From positions 1-19,728 of the forward strand of contig DGDN01000092.1 of NCBI GenBank assembly GCA_002385465.1: a DNA stretch of 19,728 bases, given 5' to 3'. The notes beneath the pieces are model-generated. The model made no database searches. It was not told the DNA's origin and was given only the letters and a program-made list of their open reading frames with translations. The DNA comes from Candidatus Fermentithermobacillaceae bacterium UBA3951. GTDB lineage: Bacteria; Bacillota; Sulfobacillia; Fermentithermobacillales; Fermentithermobacillaceae. This document shows, piece by piece, positions 7,362 to 14,348 of this stretch. Each line of letters opens with the position of its first letter. Within the stretch, counting starts at the first letter, position 1. Position numbers and translations under genes: made by a program.

Positions 7362-9155
7362 GTGTCTCTTCGAGGAAGGCTAATGGCGACCTTCGTCGTC
7401 ATCATACTTCTGGTCGGCCTCGTGATGGGCGCTTACCAGTCACGCCTCCTCAACAATTACTTCCGCGGAATCGCCTCCAACCAGTTGGTCCAGCAAGCCC
7501 GGAACATGGAGCTCCTCATCTCGCGCATTGCCGTAGCGCCGCCGTCCGACTCGGCCATCGTCAGGAACCTGGTCTCGGTCATAAGCTCGGTGACTTCCTC
7601 CAGAGTGCTTGTGACTGACACCCGCGGTATCATCCTCGTCGACTCATCCGACGGGCAACTGGCGGGGCAGCAGGTCTCTCCCCAGTACCTAAGGAACGCC
7701 CTAGGACAGGGCCAGATCGAGACCTTCGACTTCCCAACCGCAGGGACCGATGCCGTGGGCGCTGCCGTTCCCTGGCGCACCGGCAGCTACATCACCGGCG
7801 CGATGATCTTCATAAAACCGCTATCGACGGTGGCGAGGCAGTCGACGCTGGAGGCCGCCCGGTTCATGGTAAGGGCAGGCGTCTTGGCGACCATCGTGGC
7901 GCTTATCCTTTCGTACTTTCTGGCATCCAACATAACCGACCCCCTCAGGCGGATGGCCCAAGTCGCCCGGTCGATCTCGAAGGGAGATTTCCGCCAGCGG
8001 GTTGACATCGAGTCCAAGGACGAGCTCGGAGACCTGGCTCAGGCCATGAACTCGATGTCCAGGGAGATATCGGTTCTCGTGGACAACCTCACCGAAGAGA
8101 AAGAGAAACTGAAAGCCCTTGCCGAAGAACGGCAGAACATGATGTCTGACATATCACACGACCTCCGCACCCCGATCACGTCGATAAGAGGATTTGTGGA
8201 AGCCCTCCAAGACGGCGTCATCAAGGACCCTGAGGAACAGCGACGGACGCTCAGCATTATCCACGATGAGTCCGAAAGGCTGTCGCGCCTCGTTGAGGAC
8301 CTCTTCTACCTCGCCAGGCTCGAGGCGGGCGACATCCCCGTGGAAATGGCTCCACTGGACTTCGCGGATGTCGTCCGCAGCAGCATGAATACGGTCCGGC
8401 CGCAGTCTCTCGAGAAGAACATAGACCTCCGGCTGACTGCCGACGAAGCCGTTCAATCCGGGAAAGCCATGGTCCTCGGCTCTGCCGATAGGCTGGCGAG
8501 GGCAGTGCTAAACCTCCTGGACAACGCCATCAAATACTCGCCCGAAGGAGGAAGGGTGGACGTATCTCTGGTTGTCGCCAGCTCAAACCCGCCCGGGAAT
8601 GACGGATGGCCGGCGGGTGGTTCCCACCCGAGCACGCCGAGTGCTACACGCGCCAGCGCACCAGGCGCTATACACGACTGCGAGTCGACCGCTGCATACG
8701 GCACACCAACCGGTACACACGCCAGCGCACCAGGCACTACACACGCTAGCGCGCTAGCGGCTGCACAATACGGCACGCCAACCGGTTCACACGAAGGCGG
8801 GCCGACCGCCATGCAAAGCAGCGCACCGGCCGCTGCACACATCAGCGCGCCAAGCGCAGCACACAACAGCCCGCAGACCGGCCGAACCAACTCACCCGGC
8901 CGCGTCATCCTCTCCGTCTCCGACCAAGGTCCCGGCATCCCTGAGGAAGCTCTCCCCCACATCTTCGAGCGCTTCTACAGGGCCGATAAGTCGCGGGCCC
9001 GCATCAAGTCCAGCGCCGGACTAGGCCTTTCCATCGCCAAGTTCATAGTTGACCAGCACGGCGGGACTCTCTCCGTTGAGAGCGAACTCGGCAAGGGAAC
9101 AACCATGAGGATGCAGCTGCCGCTTATCGCAGCGAACGAGCCTCAGCGCCCTTAA
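7362..9155 (+). CDS. Membrane sensor histidine kinase with tandem-repeat insert in ATPase domain
   Basis: A 597-residue PhoR/ResE-like kinase. The order is TM1 (about 9-24), an extracytoplasmic sensor region of about 145 residues, TM2 (about 171-188), HAMP (about 189-243, starting TDPLRRM), HisKA with the phospho-acceptor His266 in SDISHDLRTPIT, then the ATPase domain: N-box NLLDNAIKYSPEGG (from 384), G1 DQGPGIP (from 521), F-box FERFY and G2 GLGLSIAK. Between N-box and G1, where kinases have roughly 30 residues, there are about 130. The excess is an Ala/Ser/Pro/Thr/His-rich block of about 11 eight-residue repeats (424-510). All catalytic boxes are intact, so the insert probably loops out. 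GTG 7362 (VSLRGRLMATF) is preferred, with AAAGGAG about 12 bases upstream; ATG 7383 is an alternative. Partner of the regulator upstream. Confidence 0.93.
   Translation: MSLRGRLMATFVVIILLVGLVMGAYQSRLLNNYFRGIASNQLVQQARNMELLISRIAVAPPSDSAIVRNLVSVISSVTSSRVLVTDTRGIILVDSSDGQLAGQQVSPQYLRNALGQGQIETFDFPTAGTDAVGAAVPWRTGSYITGAMIFIKPLSTVARQSTLEAARFMVRAGVLATIVALILSYFLASNITDPLRRMAQVARSISKGDFRQRVDIESKDELGDLAQAMNSMSREISVLVDNLTEEKEKLKALAEERQNMMSDISHDLRTPITSIRGFVEALQDGVIKDPEEQRRTLSIIHDESERLSRLVEDLFYLARLEAGDIPVEMAPLDFADVVRSSMNTVRPQSLEKNIDLRLTADEAVQSGKAMVLGSADRLARAVLNLLDNAIKYSPEGGRVDVSLVVASSNPPGNDGWPAGGSHPSTPSATRASAPGAIHDCESTAAYGTPTGTHASAPGTTHASALAAAQYGTPTGSHEGGPTAMQSSAPAAAHISAPSAAHNSPQTGRTNSPGRVILSVSDQGPGIPEEALPHIFERFYRADKSRARIKSSAGLGLSIAKFIVDQHGGTLSVESELGKGTTMRMQLPLIAANEPQRP
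8631..8891 (+). repeat. Tandem ~24-bp coding repeats (about 11 units) in histidine kinase gene
   Basis: Eleven imperfect units (lengths 24,24,24,21,24,27,24,21,24,24,24 = 261 bp) encode variants of SAPxAxHx, for example SAPGTTHA, SAPAAAHI and SAPSAAHN, interleaved with TPTG-type units. Every length is a multiple of three, so the kinase frame is kept. The most similar units share AGCGCACCAGGC, and divergence between units shows the array is not brand new. Confidence 0.85.
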
Positions 9156-9260
9156 GAGCCCGAGACCCGAGGCGCCTCCATCCAGGCCGCCCCCAACTTC
9201 GCCTCTCCCGAACCAGACCACATGTGATAAGGAAACACATCCAGGCTACAGCCGCTCTTT

Positions 9261-9277
9261 GTTAATCAACCGTTAAT
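9261..9277 (+). promoter_or_regulatory. Direct-repeat operator, candidate binding site of the OmpR-family regulator
   Basis: GTTAAT occurs at 9261-9266 and again at 9272-9277, exactly 11 bp apart. OmpR/PhoP-family dimers bind such head-to-tail repeats on one DNA face. It ends 10 bp before the -35 of the candidate promoter, the usual activator position. Confidence 0.5.
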
Positions 9278-9287
9278 ACCTTTTCCA

Positions 9288-9315
9288 TTGGGTGTTCACA
9301 CTTTCCGGCGATAAT
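9288..9315 (+). promoter_or_regulatory. Candidate sigma-A promoter for exported helical protein
   Basis: TTGGGT (9288-9293), a 16-bp spacer and GATAAT (9310-9315) give a moderate sigma-70-type promoter about 90 bases before the ATG at 9404. The weak -35 with an adjacent direct-repeat operator fits activator dependence. Confidence 0.45.
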
Positions 9316-9343
9316 CAAAACCGGAGAACCGGTGATCCAGCGA

Positions 9344-9377
9344 CCGCCCGATGAGACGCAACTCGGCAATCGGGCGG
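9344..9377 (+). promoter_or_regulatory. 5'-UTR hairpin ahead of the exported-protein ribosome binding site
   Basis: CCGCCCGAT (9344-9352) and ATCGGGCGG (9369-9377) are a perfect 9-bp inverted repeat with a 16-base loop. It lies downstream of the candidate promoter and ends about 10 bases before AAAGGAGGT, leaving the ribosome binding site free. It may stabilise the message or control translation. Confidence 0.5.
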
Positions 9378-9403
9378 ATCCCAAAGAAAGGAGGTATAAA
9401 GCG

Positions 9404-10075
9404 ATGCAATCCAAGAAGCGAATCACTCTTGTGCTGGTGGGCGCCTTGTGCATCGTCATAGGCGTCGCCTCGATCGCCTTGGCCAACGAATCAACCGACG
9501 GTACCGGTGAACTCCCCGTACTAGCTTGGGGACGCCAGATGGGTAGAAGGCTTATGGGCTGTATGCCTGAGGCCGTGACCGGTGCGATAGGACACGGTGC
9601 CATGAGACGGCTCGGCGAGGACCTACGGAATCTAGAGCCGAACCCGCGCGTAGTCTTAGCCTACATCGCTGGCAAGACGGACACACCGATCGAGACGCTC
9701 TATGAGGAGTACATGGATGGGAAGACACTGGAGGAAATCGCCGAAGCTTACGGAGTGGACTGGGCTGAGATCGAGGATACGGTAACCTGCCCGGTGCCCG
9801 GACGCTTTGTGTCCGAAGAACGTCTAGAGGCAGCCATCCAGCGGGTGACCGAGAACATCGCCCGGACCGAGGAACGGATGGAGAGGTTCGAGTCAAAGCT
9901 CCCCGAATACGAGGCAAGGATAGCCGAAATCGAAGACGAGTCGCTCCGGGCGTTTGCCCAGAGACACCTGGACATCCTGAAAGAGCGCTACGAACTCGGT
10001 GACGAACACCTTGCAATTTTGCAGATGAGGCTCGACCTACTGAACGATCTGCTTGACTATGCCAAATCAAGGTAA
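9404..10075 (+). CDS. Exported helical (coiled-coil) protein next to two-component system
   Basis: A 223-residue protein starting at ATG 9404, 8 bases after an AAAGGAGGT site; the frame is open upstream but that part precedes the site. A clear signal peptide (KKR, then a hydrophobic stretch ending SIALANE) suggests cleavage after about residue 28. Residues 30-60 are Gly/Met-rich (GRQMGRRLMG). Then comes a helical segment with DGKTLEEIAEAYGVDWAEIE, a short motif also seen in small exported Firmicute proteins. About 140-223 is a charged amphipathic helix pair (RVTENIARTEERMERFESKL) likely to be a coiled coil. I do not know the family. Placement after the kinase and under a likely regulator site suggests an envelope-stress or sensor-accessory role, loosely like CpxP. 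That role is inference. Confidence 0.7.
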   Translation: MQSKKRITLVLVGALCIVIGVASIALANESTDGTGELPVLAWGRQMGRRLMGCMPEAVTGAIGHGAMRRLGEDLRNLEPNPRVVLAYIAGKTDTPIETLYEEYMDGKTLEEIAEAYGVDWAEIEDTVTCPVPGRFVSEERLEAAIQRVTENIARTEERMERFESKLPEYEARIAEIEDESLRAFAQRHLDILKERYELGDEHLAILQMRLDLLNDLLDYAKSR

Positions 10076-10114
10076 CCTGAATATGGTCCAAGCATGAGCG
10101 AATAGAGATTCACT

Positions 10115-10230
10115 GGAGCAGGCCCGGGAGCGCGGTGTTGGAGATGGTTTTCGGGGATTAGGTTTCGGGTATCGTAGTTGGCATCAGTCTGGTGTGTGGG
10201 CCTGCTCCGCCACCTTTCTTTTTTTCTTGT
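10115..10230 (+). terminator. Long-stem, large-loop hairpin followed by T-run: terminator or structured RNA
   Basis: GGAGCAGGCCC (10115-10125) and GGGCCTGCTCC (10198-10208) form a perfect 11-bp stem closing a 72-base loop. CTTTCTTTTTTTCTT follows a few bases later. The stem plus T-run fits an intrinsic terminator after the exported-protein gene. The very long loop is unusual and contains two TTTCGGG-type repeats, so a small RNA or riboswitch-like element is possible. It lies about 120 bases before the CBS-ACT gene. Confidence 0.55.
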
Positions 10231-10347
10231 TCCTCTCGAAGAGATACCGCACACGCGAGCAAGGCGACTCTTAGCAGCACAAACCCTACCCGGCAGGAGT
10301 TTCGTGCCGCGCAATCGAATATGGTCTAACCCCTAGGAGGCGACGCC

Positions 10348-10974
10348 ATGTTCGTTAGAGATGTTATGACCCGCAATCCGGTTTCGATCCATCCCGATGC
10401 CACCCTTCGTGAGCTCATTGCCCTCATGACGGACAAGACTTTCGAGGCGATACCTGTCCGGGAAAACGGCAAGTTGCTCGGTATAGTCACCGACTGGGAC
10501 GTCCTCACAAGCGCACCCGTGAACGGAGAGCCGGACTATCTGGACAAGGTCAAAGTCAAGGACATCATGACGGCCAATGTAAAGGCTGTACGCGAGAACG
10601 AAATCATAGAGATGGCCGCCTACCACATGTATTTCCACGACCTGGACGCCCTCCCCGTAGTCGACGAGCAGGGCGAACTCATCGCCATTGTCACCCAGAA
10701 CGACGTATTTAGGACTTTGGTCTCACTTATGGGGCTCCGGGCGACAGGGACTCGCCTCACCATAGAGGTCCCTGACAAAGCCGGAGTGCTCGCCGAGATA
10801 ACCGGGATTGTCAAGGACTTCGGTATATCAATCGCCAGCCTCTCGACCAACCTACCCCCGGGAGCGCCCACCGGCCAAGTCATATTGCGGGTGAAGACGG
10901 GAGAGGTAGACGACCTGGTGAAAGCCATATCTGCCAAGTATAAGGTCATGCACGTGTCGAAAACGTGGGAATGA
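10348..10974 (+). CDS. CBS-pair plus ACT domain protein, AcuB-like
   Basis: A 208-residue cytosolic regulatory protein. Two CBS motifs fill residues 1-128: the first starts MFVRDVMTRNPVSIHPDATL and ends LLGIVTDWDVL, the second has VKDIMTANVKAVRENEII and ends IAIVTQNDVFR. An ACT domain follows (about 136-205): RLTIEVPDKAGVLAEITGIV. CBS pairs bind adenine nucleotides and ACT domains bind small ligands such as amino acids. This CBS-CBS-ACT order is that of Bacillus AcuB, but no acuA or acuC neighbour is present, so a link to acetoin use is not supported here. The ATG follows AGGAGG by about 8 bases. It converges on mnmA with a 74-base gap. Confidence 0.9.
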   Translation: MFVRDVMTRNPVSIHPDATLRELIALMTDKTFEAIPVRENGKLLGIVTDWDVLTSAPVNGEPDYLDKVKVKDIMTANVKAVRENEIIEMAAYHMYFHDLDALPVVDEQGELIAIVTQNDVFRTLVSLMGLRATGTRLTIEVPDKAGVLAEITGIVKDFGISIASLSTNLPPGAPTGQVILRVKTGEVDDLVKAISAKYKVMHVSKTWE

Positions 10975-11048
10975 GCTGTTCCTAGACCAGTCTTGGGCTG
11001 CCTCTAGGCTATCCCCGGGGCGATTCTCGGGCCGTATGCAGGCATTTG

Positions 11049-12212
11049 TTATACTCCGCCCAGTCTTTCGGCGATGACTCCCCCACCGTAGACGTAGTCC
11101 CCCTGGTAGAGAACGGCCGACTGCCCGGGTGTTACGGCAAACTCCGGGGTGTCGAAACGGATGATGGCAGACCCGGATTCGTCTGGCCGGTCCTGAAGCG
11201 GCTCCATTGTGGCTCCGACTTCTTTCCCCCTGTACCGGACCATGCACGTACCCGAGACCGGGCCTGTCAGCCGGTCAGAAGCTATTAGGTTGAGATCCTC
11301 AACAACACATCCCGTGGAATAGGCCTCCGACCGCTCTCCAACAACGACGATGTTCCGCTTGAGGTCGAGGTCCACCACGTATAGTGGCTTACCTCCTGCG
11401 ATGCCGAGTCCTTTCCGCTGCCCTACCGTGTAGAAGGGAAGGCCGATGTGTCTCCCAAGGACCTTCCCTGAGGTGTCGACTATGTCTCCCGGTTCTGCCT
11501 TGAGCCCCCGCTCGGTCAGGAACTCTCTATAGGTACCGGAGACGAAGCAGATCTCCTGGCTCTCAGGTTTCTCCGCGGTCCTGAGCCCGGCCTCACGGGC
11601 GAGAGTCCGGACTTCCTCCTTTGTAAGGTCACCCAACGGAAAGAGGGCGTGATCCAGTTCGTCCTGGGTAAGTGGGTACAGAGCGTAGCTCTGGTCCTTT
11701 GTCCTGTCGACTCCCCTCATGAGGAGCGCCCGGCTCCCGGGACCCGTACTGTGCCGCACCCTGGCGTAGTGGCCCGTCGCGATGAACTCACACCCTAGCT
11801 CCCTGGCCTTATGAAGGAGATAGCCGAACTTCATGACACGGTTGCACTGAAGGCAAGGGTTGGGAGTTCTTCCCAGTGAATACTCCCTCACAAAGGGAAG
11901 TATCACACTTTCAGCGAATTCATCGACCAAATTAATAGTATAGTGCGGGATTCCGAGGCTGTGGCAGATCCTCATGGCATCCTGAGCCATCTCAAGGGTG
12001 CAACACGGAGCACGGGCCACATCCTCAGAAGGAGGGTTTGGAAGGAGCTTCATGGTGAGTCCAACCACGTCATATCCCTGCTGCCTGAGCAGCAGGCACG
12101 CGACGGAGCTGTCGACACCGCCCGACATGGCAACGGCCACTCTTTTCGCGGCCGCCTTGTTCGCCTGCAAGAACGAATCCCGCCTTTCCGGTCTCTTTAC
12201 CTTGGTTTCCAT
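11049..12212 (-). CDS. mnmA: tRNA-specific 2-thiouridylase MnmA
   Basis: A 387-residue enzyme that 2-thiolates the wobble uridine U34 of tRNA-Lys, -Glu and -Gln, using ATP to adenylate U34 and a persulfide sulfur donor. The PP-loop SGGVDSS is at 30-36. GRTPNPCLQCNR (113-124) carries Cys122, which aligns with the E. coli catalytic Cys102. ATGHYAR, KDQSYALYPL and the second catalytic cysteine in EICFVSG follow, then the C-terminal barrel (PFYTVGQRKGLGI, VYGGGVIAE). The 20-odd residues before VAVAMSGG are longer than usual, and no strong ribosome binding site precedes ATG 12212, so an internal GTG (VAVAMSGG) is a possible start. It diverges from the first GH4 gene. Housekeeping function, high confidence. 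Confidence 0.96.
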   Translation of the reverse strand: METKVKRPERRDSFLQANKAAAKRVAVAMSGGVDSSVACLLLRQQGYDVVGLTMKLLPNPPSEDVARAPCCTLEMAQDAMRICHSLGIPHYTINLVDEFAESVILPFVREYSLGRTPNPCLQCNRVMKFGYLLHKARELGCEFIATGHYARVRHSTGPGSRALLMRGVDRTKDQSYALYPLTQDELDHALFPLGDLTKEEVRTLAREAGLRTAEKPESQEICFVSGTYREFLTERGLKAEPGDIVDTSGKVLGRHIGLPFYTVGQRKGLGIAGGKPLYVVDLDLKRNIVVVGERSEAYSTGCVVEDLNLIASDRLTGPVSGTCMVRYRGKEVGATMEPLQDRPDESGSAIIRFDTPEFAVTPGQSAVLYQGDYVYGGGVIAERLGGV

Positions 12213-12270
12213 GGTTTCTACGCCGGAGCGTTTATGAAGAGTGTTTCCTTAACCGGATTCTATTTGACCG

Positions 12271-12284
12271 GTCTCATGTGAGAC
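12271..12284. promoter_or_regulatory. Palindromic candidate operator upstream of first GH4 gene
   Basis: GTCTCATGTGAGAC is a 6+6 palindrome with a 2-base centre, in the mnmA/GH4 divergent gap, ending 8 bases before the ribosome binding site. GTCT...AGAC half-sites recall GntR-family sugar operators, but a longer spacer and no regulator gene nearby leave this open. A small hairpin is the alternative. Confidence 0.4.
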
Positions 12285-12307
12285 AACCCTTGAAGGAGGC
12301 CACACAA

Positions 12308-13642
12308 ATGTCCAACGGGCTTAGGGTATCCATCCTCGGAGGCGGGAGCGCATACACCCCCGGCCTGATTGAGGGGTTCATCCGCCTTAAGGATACGGTC
12401 CCCCTTGAAAGACTGGTCCTCATGGACATAGATTCCCGGAAACTGTCCATCGTAGGGGCAATGGTCAAGGCAATGCTTGAGGCTGAGATGCCCGGCACGC
12501 GTGTGGACCTTACCCAGGACCGCATGGAAGCCATCCAGGACATCGACTTTATACTGTGCCAGATCCGCGTCGGAGGTCTTGCCGCACGCCACCTCGATGA
12601 ATCCATCGCCACCGAATTGGGCTTGGTTGGACAGGAGACCACCGGCCCCGGAGGCTTTTCCATGGCACTGCGCACCATCCCTGTAATGGTGGAAATAGCG
12701 CGTGACATCGAAACCCACAATCCCGGCGCATGGCTTATAAACTACACTAATCCGACGGGGCTTGTCGCCGAGGCGATCCATAAAGCCTGTCCGGTCAAAG
12801 TGATATCCATCTGCGATGAGCCTATGATACTGCAGGAAGCCCTCGCAGGTTTCGTGGGAGTCGATCCAGGCTCTCTCTTCATGGACTACTTCGGCCTCAA
12901 CCACCTGGGATGGGCCAGAAGGGTATTGCTCCGGGGAAACGACATCCTGCCGGTACTTCGCCAGACAATGCAGGAATCATCCGATATCGACCTGGACAAG
13001 GTGTTTGGCAGCACCGTAATGTCAGACCCGAAGAACCAGCTTGAACTACAAAATACGCTGAGGATCTTCCTGGAGACCGGTCTGCTTCCCTCTCCGTACC
13101 TCCAGTACTACTACTTCTCGGACGAGATGATAAGGTACCGGGTAAGCACGGGCAAAACCCGAGCCCAGGAAGTCATTGAGCTCGAGAAAGCCATTCTCGC
13201 CGATTTCGAGAAAGTGACCGCCGGACGCAAGAAACTGGAGATCAAGAGAGGCGGAAAATGGCACGCCGACATGATGATCGGGATGCTGAGCGCCATCGCA
13301 CAAGACTCGCGGTCTATCTACATAGTGAACGTTCCAAACCGTGGCAGCATGCCCGAGCTGCCCTACGACAAGATCGTTGAGGTACCAGCGGTAGTGGATG
13401 CCTCGGGCGCCCACCCGCTGGCCGTCGGGAACATGCCCGCCAGTGTCCGGGGCCTGGTCCAGGCGGTGGCGGCATACGAGGAACTGACGGTTAAGGCAGC
13501 CCTCGAAGGCTCGCAGGCGGACGCCCTCGACGCTCTCACATGCCACCCGCTTGTGCCTTCCAGAGAGGTCGCCAAGAGGCTCCTCGACTCGTATCTCAGG
13601 ACTCACGCCGAATATCTACCGCAGTTTGCCGGGAGACATTGA
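12308..13642 (+). CDS. GH4-family NAD/metal-dependent glycosidase, CDEP-motif variant
   Basis: A 444-residue glycoside hydrolase family 4 protein. These enzymes cleave glycosides by NAD-dependent oxidation at C3 and elimination, with a divalent metal. The N-terminal Rossmann motif is SILGGGSAYTP; QIRVGG, GLVGQETTGPGG and NYTNPTG follow. Predicted metal ligands are Cys169 (ICDEP) and His199 (GLNHLGW). Most GH4 6-phospho-beta-glucosidases have CN(V/I)P at the cysteine, and as I recall 6-phospho-alpha-glucosidases have CDMP. CDEP with Asp170 is closer to the latter, but the rest of the protein looks 6-phospho-beta-like, so substrate is unsettled. ATG 12308 is chosen over the upstream ATG 12278 because AAGGAGG sits 8 bases before it. 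It is paralogous to the GH4 at 17240 but lies apart from that operon. Confidence 0.88.
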   Translation: MSNGLRVSILGGGSAYTPGLIEGFIRLKDTVPLERLVLMDIDSRKLSIVGAMVKAMLEAEMPGTRVDLTQDRMEAIQDIDFILCQIRVGGLAARHLDESIATELGLVGQETTGPGGFSMALRTIPVMVEIARDIETHNPGAWLINYTNPTGLVAEAIHKACPVKVISICDEPMILQEALAGFVGVDPGSLFMDYFGLNHLGWARRVLLRGNDILPVLRQTMQESSDIDLDKVFGSTVMSDPKNQLELQNTLRIFLETGLLPSPYLQYYYFSDEMIRYRVSTGKTRAQEVIELEKAILADFEKVTAGRKKLEIKRGGKWHADMMIGMLSAIAQDSRSIYIVNVPNRGSMPELPYDKIVEVPAVVDASGAHPLAVGNMPASVRGLVQAVAAYEELTVKAALEGSQADALDALTCHPLVPSREVAKRLLDSYLRTHAEYLPQFAGRH

Positions 13643-13838
13643 CAGGGCCGGCGCCTCTTCGTCCGCCTATAGTTGGCCGGCGAAAAGGCCGAACTGAGAC
13701 GACGGATCTGGCCCGGCGCCTTAAGCATAAGGCCCGGCTACTGCCGACCCTCAGGCATCGGCGTACTGCAATTCGAAGACCCGGCCTCTACTTGAGCCCG
13801 GGTCTTTACCGGCACATGACGGAACAATGAGCCAACAC
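13643..13838. terminator. Convergent intergenic region with GC-rich hairpins
   Basis: Between the ends of the GH4 gene and the minus-strand Sm-like gene are GCCTTA-AGCA-TAAGGC (about 13716-13731) and a 9-bp stem AAGACCCGG/CCGGGTCTT (13776-13784 with 13798-13806, 13-base loop). Neither has a proper T-run, so they are at best weak bidirectional terminators. Confidence 0.4.
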
Positions 13839-14348
13839 CTACATCATTTGCTCTCCCGCGCAGATGATCATGCCTACCGCGTTCAAGGGGATATCAACCT
13901 CTCGAAAATCGCTCATCTTCCCTCCGAAACCTACCGTCACGCTCAAGTAGTCGGCCCCCACGAAAGCAAGTATTCCCTGCACCACTGCTGTCATCATCCC
14001 CATACCGGGAGTCGGATCCGGGCAGGGAGGCCTTGGCTCCGGACACGGGCCCCTCAGATTCCGCTTGGCCTCTATATTGTCTAGAGTGGAAACTCCAGGC
14101 CAAGCCGGCCTACCGGGTCCGGTACCGAAGCCGGGACCTGAACCCGGACCTGTGCCAAAACCCGGACCCAAGCCTGGACCCATCCCGGGGCAAGGAACAC
14201 CCGGGCCAGGAAATGTGGGCATCCCGGGAATTCCGGGCATGAGAGAACCGTGCACGCCTCTCAGGTAAACGATAACCGGCATACCTACACATGCCTGTAG
14301 ACTCTCCATGATCGTTCCGGCCAGTTGCAGCGCTCTCGGCTCAGACAT
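13839..14348 (-). CDS. Small Sm-like (possible YuzF-like) protein with Gly/Pro-rich insert
   Basis: A 169-residue protein with no signal peptide. Residues 1-37 (LAGTIMESLQACVGMPVIVY, then LRGVHGSL) and 119-169 (VVQGILAFVGADYLSVTV, then DIPLNAVGMII) look like two halves of a small beta-barrel. The pattern 'G.L..VG.DYL.V' followed by 'IPL..V..I' recalls Sm-fold proteins such as Bacillus YuzF/DUF2642. Between them lie about 48 residues of Gly/Pro-rich sequence (PGIPGMPTFPGPG to GPGFGTGPGR, with a decapeptide GPGFGTGPG(S/R) twice) and a Cys/Pro-rich part (CPEPRPPCPDPTPG). The Gly spacing is not the strict every-third of collagen. AGGAGGG lies about 10 bases before the ATG. A spore or surface role is possible but unproven. 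Confidence 0.6.
   Translation of the reverse strand: MSEPRALQLAGTIMESLQACVGMPVIVYLRGVHGSLMPGIPGMPTFPGPGVPCPGMGPGLGPGFGTGPGSGPGFGTGPGRPAWPGVSTLDNIEAKRNLRGPCPEPRPPCPDPTPGMGMMTAVVQGILAFVGADYLSVTVGFGGKMSDFREVDIPLNAVGMIICAGEQMM

Noticed and set aside
8453..8962. 169-codon minus-strand open frame over the kinase repeat
   Set aside because: It is repetitive only because the opposite-strand repeats are multiples of three, and it has no start signals or family features.
9552..10091. 179-codon minus-strand open frame
   Set aside because: It is antisense to the exported helical protein and Arg/Ser/Pro-rich, as expected of a shadow frame in GC-rich DNA.
13046..13606. 186-codon minus-strand open frame
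   Set aside because: It is fully antisense to the well-supported first GH4 gene.
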